From the NCBI GenBank assembly GCA_009746045.1, contig RPFO01000791.1:1-28207 (forward strand): a stretch of DNA of 28,207 nt, given 5' to 3'. The stretch is from Mesostigma viride. Taxonomy: Eukaryota; Streptophyta; Mesostigmatophyceae; Mesostigmatales; Mesostigmataceae. The translations under genes and the position numbers were made by a program. Position 1 is the first letter of the stretch. Every line of letters begins with the position of its first letter. The notes under the pieces were generated by a model. It saw nothing but the letters and a program-made list of their open reading frames with translations. It was not told the origin of the DNA and made no database searches. Shown piece after piece: positions 16,032 to 26,572 of this stretch.

Positions 16032-18614
16032 TCACCAGGCGACATCCCTCTGGCCTGAGCACTCGCGCATGACATGCCGCCACCTCAGCAGCTGCAGCTG
16101 GTCACACTTGTCCATTAGCATCACGATGCTCTCGTTCGTCACCTTTTCGCAATACTCCACGTGCAGCGTGCGCAGCTCCCGACACCCATCCCCCAGCGCC
16201 CGAATTGCCCCCGGCCCCACGCCGCGACAGTACGAGATCACCAGGTGGCGCAGCCTGGGGCAGCCCCTGGCGATCTCGCCCAAGGTGGCGTCCGATAGCC
16301 CCTCGCAGCACGCCAGCCCGAGGCTGTGCAGCGCCGGGCAACCGGCAGCAATCGCCCTAAAGGCCTCGTCAGGGAGGTGGCTCAGCCCGCCTACATCGAG
16401 AAAGACCAAGTCGGGGTTATTCTGGCCGATGATACCCAGGCTCTCCCCCCGCACGCCCCGGCAGAGGCGGAGGTTGAGGTGGCGCAACCGGGGGCAGCCG
16501 CGGGAGATCGCGGAGACGCCAACATCCGTCACGCCGCTCTTGCAGTCGGAGATGTCCAGGAGCTGTAATTGCTGGCACCCGCGGGCCAACGCGAGCAACG
16601 TGGCGTCTGACAGGGAACAACCGGAGATGTTCAAGTGGCGCAATTTGGGGCACGCCGAGCCCAGCTTGGCCAGTGAGGCATGCCCCACGCGGGCGCACCC
16701 GCTGACATCCAGGTGCTCCACGAGGGGGCATCTGGCCGCCAACGCAGAGACAGAGTTGTCGCCGATGTCATCCCCGCACCCTGCTAGGCACAGGTGGCGC
16801 AGCCGCGGGCACCGCTGGCAGAGCAGCCGCACCGACCGGTCGCTGACCCTGGCGCCCGCAACGTTGACGTGCTCCAGCTGCGGGCATGCGCGCGCGAGCC
16901 GCGAGATCGCGACATCTGTCACGCCTGGGCTACGCCGCACATCCAGATACCTCAGCGACGCGCACGCGGACGCAAGCGCCGCCACGCTCGTGTCATCGGC
17001 CACCCACAGGGGGCCATACTCCCTGAACCCCGGGCCACCCAGGAGGGGCATGTCCTGGATCTCCTCGGTGCTGGCGCTCCACCCACGCGGCATCGAGGTG
17101 ACGACAGCGAGGCGCGTACACTTAGCGGCCAGCCATGCCAGCGCCTCGCCGCGGGAGCAGGTGGCTGGGTACCTCCCCCCAGGGTCCCTGGGCCGTTGCT
17201 GGCAAACCCGCCATCCCCGCTGCAAGCCATGCCTTGGTTGAGACAGTGTCTCCTCCCGGTGAGGCCCACTGGTGCCGGAGCTGTGGATGCGCCGGATAGA
17301 GCGAGCTGCCCCGCAGGGGGGGGCGCCTGCAGGGAGCATCCCTGGGTGGGTGGTGCTCAGCAGCGCTGTTGTCGTCACGCCGAGAGGGCTCACCACCACC
17401 GGCACCAGCATAACTCCTGGCAGCAGCACCACCGATGGCCACAGGTGTGGGTGCCAAGACTGATTGGTTCCCCCGAGGGTTCAGGTCTGGAACATCCCAT
17501 TCCCAGTCCTCATCCTCATCCTCATCCTTGCCGCCATCCTCACCATGATCATCCGAGCCGTGATCACTACCCTCCACCCCGCCCTGTCCTCCGCCATCAC
17601 CGCCATCAGCCTCCACCCCGTCCTCCTCCTCATCCCCCACCTTACCGCGTGCGCTCAACTCTGGCCCCCCTTGCCCCACTTGCGCAGGTCCTCACCGTAG
17701 AGGGCGGTCTCCGCCCTGAGAGACTCGTCCACCGCGAACCGCAGCGTGCGTGACAGGCAGCGCAGGCGCACACGCGCGGCCACGGGCAGCCGCGCAAGTA
17801 TGTCGTCACCCACGCCCAGTATGCCCGCGACGTGGTCCAGCGACGTGCGGGACGTGTCCGAACAGGCGAGGGAAGTACAGGACGCTGGTTCATCCGAGCT
17901 AGCTACATCCGAGCTAGCCGCATCATAGTCCAAAGAGACAAGCGAGGAGCGAGAATTCAGGGTATCCAAGCTACCCATATCCTCCAAGCAGGCGCAGCGA
18001 GGTCCATGGGGATCCGAGAAGGAGCAGGGGGCTGGCCGGGTGGAGGTGGCTGTCCAGGGGACTCGTTCGTCACGCGTGACAGTGGCAGCCGGGCTCGTGC
18101 CGGCAGTTGCAGCGTCAGCAGCAACGCCCGAAGCGAGATCAGGAGTGTCATCAGCAGCAAGACTGGCCGATGCGACCGTGCCAGTAAGAGCGATGCCAGC
18201 GGCAAGAGTGGAGGAGGCACCCGTGCCAGCGGCGGCAGTGGAGGAAGCAACCGTGCCGGCGGCAGCAGAGGAGGAAGCCGTGCCGGCGGCAGCAGAGGAG
18301 GAAGCAACCGTGCCGGCGGCAGCAGAGGAGGAAGCCGTGCCGGCGGCAGCAGAGGAGGAAGCAACCGTGCCAGCAGCAGGAGTGACTGGATCAGCCGTGG
18401 CCGCTCTGCCAGCAACTGCTATCATCATAGCGTTCGCGGATGTCATGGCGACCTCGTGGTAGGAGGTGATGGCGTTGGTCGTCATAGCCTCGGCAGCATT
18501 ATCAACTCCGGGCGTTAGGGCTAGCGCTCCCAGCCCCCGCTCCGTGGTGGGCACGTCCGCAGGGAGGACCCTGGCCACCCTGGTGGTGTGCACGTGCCCT
18601 GGTCTGTGGACCAT
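16032..18614 (-). CDS. F-box/leucine-rich-repeat protein (FBXL/AMN1-like), exon structure uncertain
   Basis: This is a probable substrate receptor of an SCF ubiquitin ligase. The 5' frame (18614-17655) has a long Ala/Ser/Thr-rich N-terminus with a tandem repeat, then an F-box-like segment at about 17715-17813 (DDILARLPVAARVRLRCLSR). The 3' frame runs to a stop at 16032 and contains about 11 cysteine-type LRRs of ~26 residues (for example CPRLRHLNLRLCRGV, CPALHSLGLACCEGL and CRELRTLHVEYCEKV), starting near AWLAAKCTRLAVV at ~17150. The two frames differ, so at least one intron is needed. GTGAGG at 17695-17690 (after ...ETALY) and GTAAGG near 17645 are candidate donors; I could not fix the acceptor. 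An acidic, purine-rich stretch at 17480-17640 may be exon or intron. The LRR frame shows no stops or shifts. The ATG at 18614 is only the first of the open frame. Confidence 0.75.
18219..18380 (-). repeat. 57-bp coding repeat in the F-box/LRR gene
   Basis: Alternating 30- and 27-bp units encode AAAGTVASSS and AAAGTASSS runs. All units are multiples of three, so the frame is kept as copies are gained or lost. It is a disordered Ala/Ser linker ahead of the F-box. Confidence 0.8.
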
Positions 18615-20075
18615 CGGCGCTGGACGTTGTGTTGCTTGCTATCTTGGTTGCTCGGGTGCTTGCTGGGCCCGTTTGCTTGGTTGGTTGCTTGCTTGTCTGC
18701 GGTGCCAGATGGCAGAGAGGGGAAAAACCAGTGAGTGCCTGGCGATTAACGACTGGCGCTCAAGGCAGCTCTGCTCCGCTCCGCTTGGGGTAACGGCACT
18801 GGGTAAACTTCCAGGCCATGTGCTTGGCCTGTGTGTGTGAAAGGGGGGGTTGACACAGGCACGCGACATGTTCACACAAGACGCATAATCCTTGGTCAGC
18901 ACAGACCTTGACCGCACAGACCCGAAGTACTACTCCTTTTCTCTAATCATCTACTCTACTTAAATTAGCGATTGTGGGGATGCTTTGCGATAGAAAACTG
19001 TCCTTTCGAAGCACATTTGCTTGCTTTAACTAGTATGTTAAATTTAACCATACATTAATTAATTTAACCATATAACACACTTAAGCACATGATCATGACT
19101 AACGGAATTGCCTATACTGAGCCAGGGATCTGGAAATGTATCGGGCGTTCAAGAGGGTGGGAAGGACACTGGCAAAGGCATGGAACCCGAATGGTCATCC
19201 AGCCTCAAACCGCTCAAAACATGGGGCAATTGAGATCCCGTGCACAAGTAGTAGACAAAGTGGTAGGGAAGTAAAAAAAAAACAAAAAAAAACACAACAA
19301 ACAAACAAGAAGTTTCGAAAGGAGGACAAAGAAACTAGGCATTATTACGGTCCACGGCACACTGCATTGACATGCCAATTTCCCCACATCCTGAAAGGCC
19401 TTGTCATGTTTATAAGGAATTCTCTGCCATGGAAAACAACTATTAATGCCTGGACTTGAACACTATCCTAACTGAACTCGATAAGGAATTGCAATATGGC
19501 TCCGACAGAGGCAAAACCGAGGTAATATGGGGCGGACTGCCTGAACTTGACCATGCATTGATGAAAAGTGCTCAGGTTCAGGTTAGCTAAGCAGTTGCAG
19601 GCACCAAGCAAAATGCGCGCAAAGATAAGGCGCTGAATGAACGCCGCTCACTCACAAACATTATAGGAGACGCCCGAGGTATAAATCAGTTCCCGCTGGC
19701 AAATGTTTCGAGCTCGGTGGAAATTAGGCTGCTGAGGACGTAGCCGGCCGAGAGTATTGCCGAAGCATCCCGATTGAGAAAAGCTTTGCCAGGCTCGGCT
19801 CCAGTAGTAACGGGGAATCCCCGAAGGAGGCTATTTTGATTTTGAGGCAGCGCCCTTCAGAGGACGTGGGCAATTCTGTAGTGATTAATGCGTTATGGCC
19901 ACGTAACGGTGGGTAAATCCATGCAGTGAGAATTCTGACAAGTTCTGCGTTGATGGCTTTCAATTGAACTACTGAGCAGCATATCGGATTTTCTGGCAGA
20001 GCAAAGTGACGTAGCTGACAAACAGACTTGCATCTGCCTATGAGTCAGCCATCGTGAGATAGTCAGGTAGGTGGC
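18615..20075. other. Host DNA upstream of the F-box/LRR gene, no identified gene
   Basis: 18615-18720 should hold the promoter and 5' untranslated region of the minus-strand gene, but I see no clear motif. A plus frame at 19136-19300 (MYRAFKRVGRTLAKAWNPNG) and a minus frame at 19724-19963 (MKAINAELVRILTAWIYPPL) look mildly protein-like but match nothing I know. 19030-19075 is AT-rich (TTAATTAATTTAACC) and lacks the retroelement hairpin. An A-rich run lies at 19275-19295. Confidence 0.5.
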
Positions 20076-20085
20076 CCTCATAATC
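20076..20085 (+). repeat. Target-site duplication, left side
   Basis: CCTCATAATC lies immediately before the element's left end (GAGTTTTTG at 20086). It is identical and in the same orientation to 8350-8359, immediately after the element's right end. A 10-bp direct duplication falls in the 8-11 bp range known for Mutator-like elements. Confidence 0.85.
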
Positions 20086-20124
20086 GAGTTTTTGTAAACA
20101 TCAGTCACTGATTTCTTCAGACGA

Positions 20125-20208
20125 TGCGCAAGGCTGGGATGCGCAAGGCTGGGAATGCGCAAGGCTGGGCGCGGCGCAGCGTGCGCAAGGCTGGCGTGCG
20201 CAAGGCTG
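20125..20208 (+). repeat. Subterminal repeats in the left TIR, five TGCGCAAGGCTG units
   Basis: These are the mirror image of 8227-8310: five copies with the same spacing near the left end of the element. They are preserved exactly as far as I can see. Confidence 0.85.
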
Positions 20209-20751
20209 GGGAGTGCGCGGGCGTAACAACGTTAAGGCAGGCCAGGCGCAGGCACGTAAAAACACGGGCGACGGGCCATGGGCCACGGGCCACGCGTCGG
20301 CCGTCGGCCCAGCCATTCCTGCATTTTAGGAACGTTGCCGGGCACAAAATTCAAATTCTGGTGCGGCATGGCTGCGGCAGCTACCTGGCCCGGGCTGGCC
20401 GACGTTGGCATGGACGACTGTCAAGAAAGAGTTCATCTCGCTTGGGTAAGCTGCGGTTGTTTCGTCTGGGCGCTCTTCCCATTTTATTGCTAACGGGTCG
20501 ATTTACTTACCCAACGTTTCCATCCAGGGCAGAAATGCCAGCGACTTTTCAGTCGGCCACTTCCATTTTTTACCCACTTCGAGTCGTAACGTCATCCAAG
20601 GAATACTTTACCCTCTGTATTCCGGCCTGTCTCCTTCTATTTCGCAGGAACCCTTCGCTTCTGGTTGGCGTTCCTGCACTGCAGGCAGGCTGCAGTCTCT
20701 ACCGCTGCATTTTTTTGTAAGTACTTCGGTTGGGAAGTTCGTCTAACGTTT

Positions 20752-20779
20752 TTCCATCGACTGTCCTGCTTCCAAGCCA
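20752..20779 (+). other. 28-bp insertion specific to the left TIR
   Basis: This segment starts TTCCATCGACTGTCC. It is absent from the right TIR, where the joined site is near 7683. It exactly accounts for the length difference of the outer TIR arms and shifts every reading frame through the arm. Confidence 0.9.
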
Positions 20780-22018
20780 GGCCGCGTCTCTACACTGTGT
20801 TTCCGTCAGCAACGGGATGGAGGTCCGGTTTTTCATGATCGGCAACCGTTTTGGTCACGTCATTTTCAGCAACACGCAACTGCCTCTGCCTTACACGCTG
20901 CGCTTTGTCGTCCTTCCGTCGGTTCGGGAAAGCTTCTTACGTCTTTCCATTACATCATTACCGTCCAGGTAGTTTCTTACCATTTGCTTTCGGTCGGCAA
21001 CGGGTCGGGAGCATATACAGTGGGTCATTATCCGCAATGCAGCTTCCCCCCTGTTTTCCCCACAGGCTCTCCCTGTATTTCCTTGGGGAACATCTTTGGA
21101 TTAGCTCCCGTGCATCAAACGTGCATCAAGAACACATTTTTTAGGGAGACTTTGGCTGTTCGTGGGATGGGAAGCACTACTGTGCCCATGTTTTCCACTG
21201 CTTGATCTTGACTGCATACCCCACGCACCTGTCACCCACCTGACTTTTGCTAGTAGTTGCTGGATTTTTTCTTATAGCAGGTGCTGCGTGCTGGTGATTG
21301 ACATTACGGTCGCCATTGCTTGCCAGTAATTCAAAGTTGCTTGAAATGGTCAGCATCACGGCCAAGTCTACGTTCAGATCCTGCTTGGAATTTGTGGCGG
21401 GCGTTTTCTGTATTGGATGAACGCCAGTTTTTGTGACAGTGTGATTGTGTATAGGAACAAGTTTGAAGCAACAGCACACGTAGCATATTCATACTCATAT
21501 ACATGCGCTTAATGTGAACGATGTAGCCTAGGGCGAAGAGCGTTGGTTTACACGACGACGTATTCAAAGTATAACTTCTGTAAACAAGTATCCATCTGCG
21601 TGTTTTAATTCATTTTGGCAGCCATGCATGTGCACAAGAGTACCAATTAATTATTCCTACACTAGGGGTCGATGTATTTAGCATTCACTTTGGCATTTAC
21701 TGCGGCAATGCCATTACTCCGTGGCTCCCCAATGGGACATGTATGTGTGTCTTGTTGTGTTGACAGCGTGTAATAAGTGTTGCAACGAACTAGGCAAGGG
21801 CTAATGGACTAAACTGTGACGGGCAGCACATTGATTGCCGCATCGAAGCCAAGAATCATTTAGCACTCGCAGTTAGGTATCGCCATGATGCAGAGAAATT
21901 GTTGTGGCCTGACCACTTGAGGCAGTGAGACAAGGTTGGATGCCCTCCCAATCAGTGTATAGGGGTTGAAGGTTGTTTTATTGCCACCCATGTGACGCAA
22001 TATACGTGTGCTTGATGA

Positions 22019-22970
22019 GTGGATGGATGGATGGATGGATGGATGGATGGATGGATGGATGGATGGATGGATGGATGGATGGATGGATGGATGGATGGAT
22101 GGATGGATGGATGGATGGATGGATGGATGGATGGATGGATGGATGGATGGATGGATGGATGGATGGATGGATGGATGGATGGATGGATGGATGGATGGAT
22201 GGATGGATGGATGGATGGATGATGGATGCATGGATGCATGGATGCATGGATGCATGGATGCATGGATGCATGGATGCATGGATGCATGGATGCATGGATG
22301 CATGGATGCATGGATGCATGGATGCATGGATGCATGGATGCATGGATGCATGGATGCATGGATGCATGGATGCATGGATGCATGGATGCATGGATGCATG
22401 GATGCATGGATGCATGGATGCATGGATGCATGGATGCATGGATGCATGGATGCATGGATGCATGGATGCATGGATGCATGGATGCATGGATGCATGGATG
22501 CATGGATGCATGGATGCATGGATGCATGGATGCATGGATGCATGGATGCATGGATGCATGGATGCATGGATGCATGGATGCATGGATGCATGGATGCATG
22601 GGTGCATGGGTGCATGGGTGCATGGGTGCATGGGTGCATGGGTGCATGGGTGCATGGGTGCATGGGTGCATGGGTGCATGGGTGCATGGGTGCATGGGTG
22701 CATGGGTGCATGGGTGCATGGGTGCATGGGTGCATGGGTGCATGGGTGCATGGATGCATGGATGCATGGATGGATGCATGGATGCATGGATGCATGGATG
22801 GATGGATGCATGGATGCATGGATGCATGGATGCATGGATGCATGGATGCATGGATGCATGGATGCATGGATGCATGGATGCATGGATGCATGGATGCATG
22901 GATGCATGGATGCATGGATGCATGGATGCATGGATGCATGGATGCATGGATGCATGGATGCATGGATGGA
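22019..22970 (+). repeat. (GGAT)n followed by (GGATGCAT)n microsatellite, left-TIR core
   Basis: About 50 GGAT tetramers (22019-22218) are followed by GGATGCAT octamers to 22970. A homogeneous block of a variant octamer sits at 22600-22751, and the phase is broken by extra GGAT units near 22768 and 22798. The core is about 430 bp longer than in the right TIR, as expected for slippage-prone repeats. Confidence 0.97.
22600..22751 (+). repeat. 19 copies of the variant octamer GGGTGCAT
   Basis: Nineteen consecutive octamers carry G instead of A at position 3. They are embedded in otherwise uniform GGATGCAT. The variant is absent from the right TIR, so it arose and spread locally after the TIRs separated. 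Confidence 0.95.
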
Positions 22971-23275
22971 TTATTGGCTAACAAAGTAAGTGCTTGCGTG
23001 TCGTGCGCATGGTCATGTTAGTCCTCCTTGCCTCCCTATGAAACTAAGGGTTGAGAAAGCGTGTTTGGGCTCGGCGGCTGCCATATCGTAGTGGCATGCG
23101 CACACGGGCTGTTGGGAGCCACGGGGAAGAGAATATGAGAAATCGGTTTAGCCAGTGCTTCGATTGCCAATTTGTAGCCATCCACTAGGCTGCTGTTTAG
23201 AATGGTAGGTACTTTTACACACTTTATACAGACGTCCACTTAAGCTAAATTTGGACTAATTGAGCTCTGAGACAT

Positions 23276-23526
23276 CATGGTGGTCCCGGTGCCCTTGGTG
23301 CACCTAGAGCAGGTGTAGTTTACATCCTACCCTTGCAGGAAGTAGCCCAGAATGTATTAAAAGGCCAAAGCAAGGAGACAACCATATGCCCCTTCTCAGG
23401 CTATGAGCCACATGTACTCCCAACGTAGTCGTGTTCCTAATTAATAATTAATTAATGCCTCTTGTCAGGGATATGTGCTACATGTTCCCAATGGAGATGT
23501 GTTCCAATTTAATTTAATTTAATTTT
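23276..23526 (+). mobile_element. Retroelement 3' ends R1 and R2, second copy
   Basis: This is the repeat of 513-765. It differs by loss of one GT next to the R2 hairpin (CATGTTCCC here, CATGTGTTCCC at 717-727). Confidence 0.8.
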
Positions 23527-23585
23527 TTCCTTGAGAAGGGGGATATGGTTTTTAAGTAATTCTCGATCTTGCTCAGGGATATTGA

Positions 23586-25521
23586 ATTGAATTGAATTGA
23601 ATTGTAACATAACTCCGTTGGGAGTATATGTAGCACACAGCCCTTGAGAGGGGGGCATATGGCCTATCATACATCCTAAGCTACTTCCTGCAAGGGTGGG
23701 GATGTAAAGGACCCTTGCTCTAGGTGCACCAGGGCACTTGCATCCCATGATCTTCAAGCTATGCCCAGCGAAGGGGGAGCCTGTCATGGGGGGGAAGAGC
23801 AGCATAGCTATACAAAGAAGCTAGGGCATGGCGTCTCAGCAGAGAGTTACTCCCTGCATGGGCACAACATAACTAAATAAAGCTAGGCATCATCTGGGGT
23901 GTGGCTCATCATAGGCACACATGTACATGATTAAGGAAAGCGCGTGGCTTAGCTAGGATAGTGCCTCTAGGAGGCGTACATGTACATGGCCACGGTCTAT
24001 CTATTCTGCACTACTACTGCTGTATTCCCCTAAGCTGGGGCGTCTGGAGTCGCTGGGGCCGCGGGGGGGGGGGGTCGCCTGCCAGGGCTTGTGGCCGACG
24101 TAGATGGCCGCCCCCTTCCAGTACACCGGCTGGCCCGCCTTGGTCTGCCGGAGCTGGAGGTAGATCGGCCATAGCTCCCGTCGCCGTTGTTGCTGCGCCA
24201 GGGTCAGGTCGTCATCAAGGGTGAAGAGAGTCTTCTCGAGCCGCTTGCGGCGTCTGAGAAAAGAAATCTTGTCCGCCGGGGTCTTAAAGGTGAGAAGGAG
24301 CGGGGGCGGCCCTGCCTTACCCCGCGCGCGGGGAAGGCGGTGGGCGGCCAGCGCGATCTCACCGATAAGGCCCATGCGACCAAGGATTTCTCGCTCAAAC
24401 GCACGCAAAAGCTTCTCGGAAGTCTCACCTTCCTCCATGGTGAAGTTCTTGACAATGACGTTGAGGCTGCGCTGGGCGAGCTCGGCCTCCTCGCGGAGGT
24501 CAAGCGTCTGCCGTTGGAGCTGGGCTGCGACGGCGGAGGTGGTGGAGGTGGTATGTTGCTTAAGCATGTCCGCCCAGGTGGTGATGGGAGGAGCATCGCC
24601 GGCCAGGCCAGCCGGGGCTGGCTTGGCGGCAATGTCCTTCACCGCCTGGGCGGTGAGGCCTGCCGTGTTCTGCAGAACCTCGATAGCGATGGCGTTGTCC
24701 TTAAGACGCTGGTCGATGTCACGGAGCTGGGCGGTGATGGCGTCGGAGGTGGAGGTGGTGGCGGTGGAGGAGGCGAGGAGGGTGGAGGTGGCGGTGGAGA
24801 TGGTGGAGGTGGCGGTGGAAAGGAGGGGAAGCTCGGCAGTCAGCGTGCCGCCGATGGCCGCCACATCTGCAGCAATGGGGTCCACGTGCTCCTCGAGGAC
24901 CTCCTTAAGGAGTGAGCGGAGGGAGGATTCGGTTAAGGTGGTGGTGAGAGGCTTGGGGGGCCAAAGCTCCCCGATGGAGCGTCCAAGGAGGGAAAAGAGA
25001 GCGAATTGCTGGAGGAAGGGGCGGTGGAGGCTGGGAATGATGTCGAAAGAGGCGAGACGAACCCAGCGAGGGTCAAAGAGGCGACCTTGGTTGAAGAGCT
25101 GCTTGCATAGTGCAAGAAGCGAGGCGTGCGTTCCATAAAACACGCAGACCAGGATGCGTTCCGGGTTAAGCGTGTCAAGGAAGCCGGGCTGGCTGGCTTC
25201 GGCGACAAAGTCGAGCTCTGTCCAACTCGGCTCGGCAGAGCGACTGCGCTTGGGTTCAGGCGACGCTGCGGGCGAGGCGGGCTCAGCAGGCGGCTGGGCG
25301 ACCACTAGAGCTTGGCTAGTGGCGCCGCTGCCTTCTGGGCCGGTTGGCGAAGCTGCAGCCGGGGCTGCAGACGTATTTTCATTGCTGAGCGCAGCCGCCA
25401 GGCTGCGTTGCGTCGAGAGGCGTTTGCTCATCGTATAGTGCGTTACAGCTTCGGAAAATTATATCAGCATGTGCGTCTAAGAAAGACGAAGCGATTGTGA
25501 TATTCACAGCTGAATTCGGTG
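23586..25521 (-). mobile_element. Retroelement R3 (ORF1-like only), second copy
   Basis: This is the repeat of 825-2760, with the hairpin at about 23612-23625 and the AATTC tail. It differs by one extra G near 23790 and one fewer G near 24062. Confidence 0.7.
24001..25431 (-). CDS. L1-ORF1p-like retroelement RNA-binding protein, second copy
   Basis: It is identical to the protein at 1252-2670 through residue ~450 and has the same domains: basic Ala/Pro-rich N-terminus, coiled coil, RRM-like segment and L1-type C-terminal domain. After HKPWQATPPP the run of 12 G (13 in the first copy) shifts the frame. It ends RGPSDSRRPSLGEYSSSSAE after 476 residues. One of the two C-termini is probably a homopolymer error. 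No reverse-transcriptase ORF follows. Confidence 0.8.
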   Translation of the reverse strand: MSKRLSTQRSLAAALSNENTSAAPAAASPTGPEGSGATSQALVVAQPPAEPASPAASPEPKRSRSAEPSWTELDFVAEASQPGFLDTLNPERILVCVFYGTHASLLALCKQLFNQGRLFDPRWVRLASFDIIPSLHRPFLQQFALFSLLGRSIGELWPPKPLTTTLTESSLRSLLKEVLEEHVDPIAADVAAIGGTLTAELPLLSTATSTISTATSTLLASSTATTSTSDAITAQLRDIDQRLKDNAIAIEVLQNTAGLTAQAVKDIAAKPAPAGLAGDAPPITTWADMLKQHTTSTTSAVAAQLQRQTLDLREEAELAQRSLNVIVKNFTMEEGETSEKLLRAFEREILGRMGLIGEIALAAHRLPRARGKAGPPPLLLTFKTPADKISFLRRRKRLEKTLFTLDDDLTLAQQQRRRELWPIYLQLRQTKAGQPVYWKGAAIYVGHKPWQATPPPRGPSDSRRPSLGEYSSSSAE

Positions 25522-25595
25522 CTCAAACGTGAAAGTTATGAGCTCCGACAGCCATGGCTACCTCGTGGCTCGTGGCTGCGGTATGCCTTTGCGTA

Positions 25596-25671
25596 TGCCT
25601 TTGGGATATCAGGGATATGTGCGACATTTACTCCCAACGGAGTGATGTTCCTAATTAATTGATTAATAGTG
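25596..25671 (+). mobile_element. Retroelement 3' end R4, second copy
   Basis: This is the repeat of 2835-2910, with an intact ACTCC-CAAC-GGAGT hairpin and AATT tail. Confidence 0.75.
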
Positions 25672-25863
25672 GGCTCAGGTCATGTAGGACTAGTGACTCC
25701 AGTGGGGAAGGGCCGGCGTGTTTGCAAACGGCGGATCGAAGCATGCTAGCTAGAGAAGACCCCTGGGGTAGAGCTAGGGCAAAATAGATATAGAATATAT
25801 GACTTTTTTTTTAATAGGTGGACCCTTGTGCACACTAAATCTGTGGCCAACTCAATTTGATCA

Positions 25864-26086
25864 ATGCAAGCTATTAAATTATAACATGCCTCCGTTGGGA
25901 GATCATGTAGCACATATTCCTTGATGGATGGGTGGGGTGGAAGGAGCCGCGTAATCGAACTAACCTAACTCTAATCTAGCTAGTCTAGAAAAGTCCTAAC
26001 TACCCTACTCATCAAAACGCCTCCTCCGCTTGGGGGGAGGTGGTTTGCCCACAGGGTCGGGCGTTTCAGCCTTGACTATGCAAGCT
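25864..26086 (-). mobile_element. Retroelement 3' end R5, second copy
   Basis: This is the repeat of 3103-3325. It includes the ORF C-terminus ending at TAG (26005-26007 on the minus strand). Confidence 0.75.
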
Positions 26087-26294
26087 ATGGTGAGTAAATT
26101 TAATGAAGTAATTAATTATGGCCAGTGCCTTGATCCGCAAGTCCATTTGTAATTGGATCATTTACATGCAGTTTCGGTCAGAAGACGCAAAAAGGGTGGC
26201 ATCAACCGTGGGTGCATGAAAACCAGTGTGCAAAGAATAAGAGCACAGCATTATGACTGATTACACCCCCCCACCTGCAAGTAGCATAGCGCGA

Positions 26295-26572
26295 TACATC
26301 ATGAGGGTGCAGGTGCCTTGGTGCACCTAGAGCAAGTGTTGTTTACATCCCCACCCTTGCAGGAAGTAGCTTAGGATGTATGATAGGCCATATGCCCCCT
26401 CTCAAGGGCTATGTGCTACATATACTCCCAACGGAGTTATGTTACAATTCAATTCACCTGCAAGTGGTAGCTAAGGATGTATTAAAACCCATATGCCCCC
26501 ACTCAGGGCTATGTGTTACATAAGCTCCCAACGGAGATATATGTTGTTAATTAATTGTTTAATAAATTCAGA
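26295..26572 (+). mobile_element. Retroelement 3' ends R6 and R7, second copy
   Basis: This is the repeat of 3535-3812, with both hairpins and tails preserved. Confidence 0.8.

Larger units (their letters stand above)
20086..23291 (+). repeat. Left terminal inverted repeat (~3.2 kb)
   Basis: The TIR has three parts. The outer arm (20086-22022, 1937 bp) is collinear with the reverse complement of 6441-8349 (1909 bp); the 28-bp length difference is fully explained by one insertion at 20752-20779. The microsatellite core is 22019-22970. The inner arm (22971 to about 23291) matches 5606-5918 inverted, but with clearly more substitutions and indels. The outer arm has long open frames, but they are broken by the 28-bp insertion and resemble nothing I know, so I treat it as non-coding. 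Confidence 0.9.

Noticed and set aside
16069-17241. Plus-strand 390-codon ORF opposite the LRR region
   Set aside because: It is an antisense shadow. The minus strand shows regular 26-residue LRRs.
21860-23021. ORFs of 250-374 codons on both strands through the microsatellites (also 1-258 and 5903-6603)
   Set aside because: They are pure products of 8-bp and 4-bp repeats without stops, in all frames and both strands. There is no coding signal.
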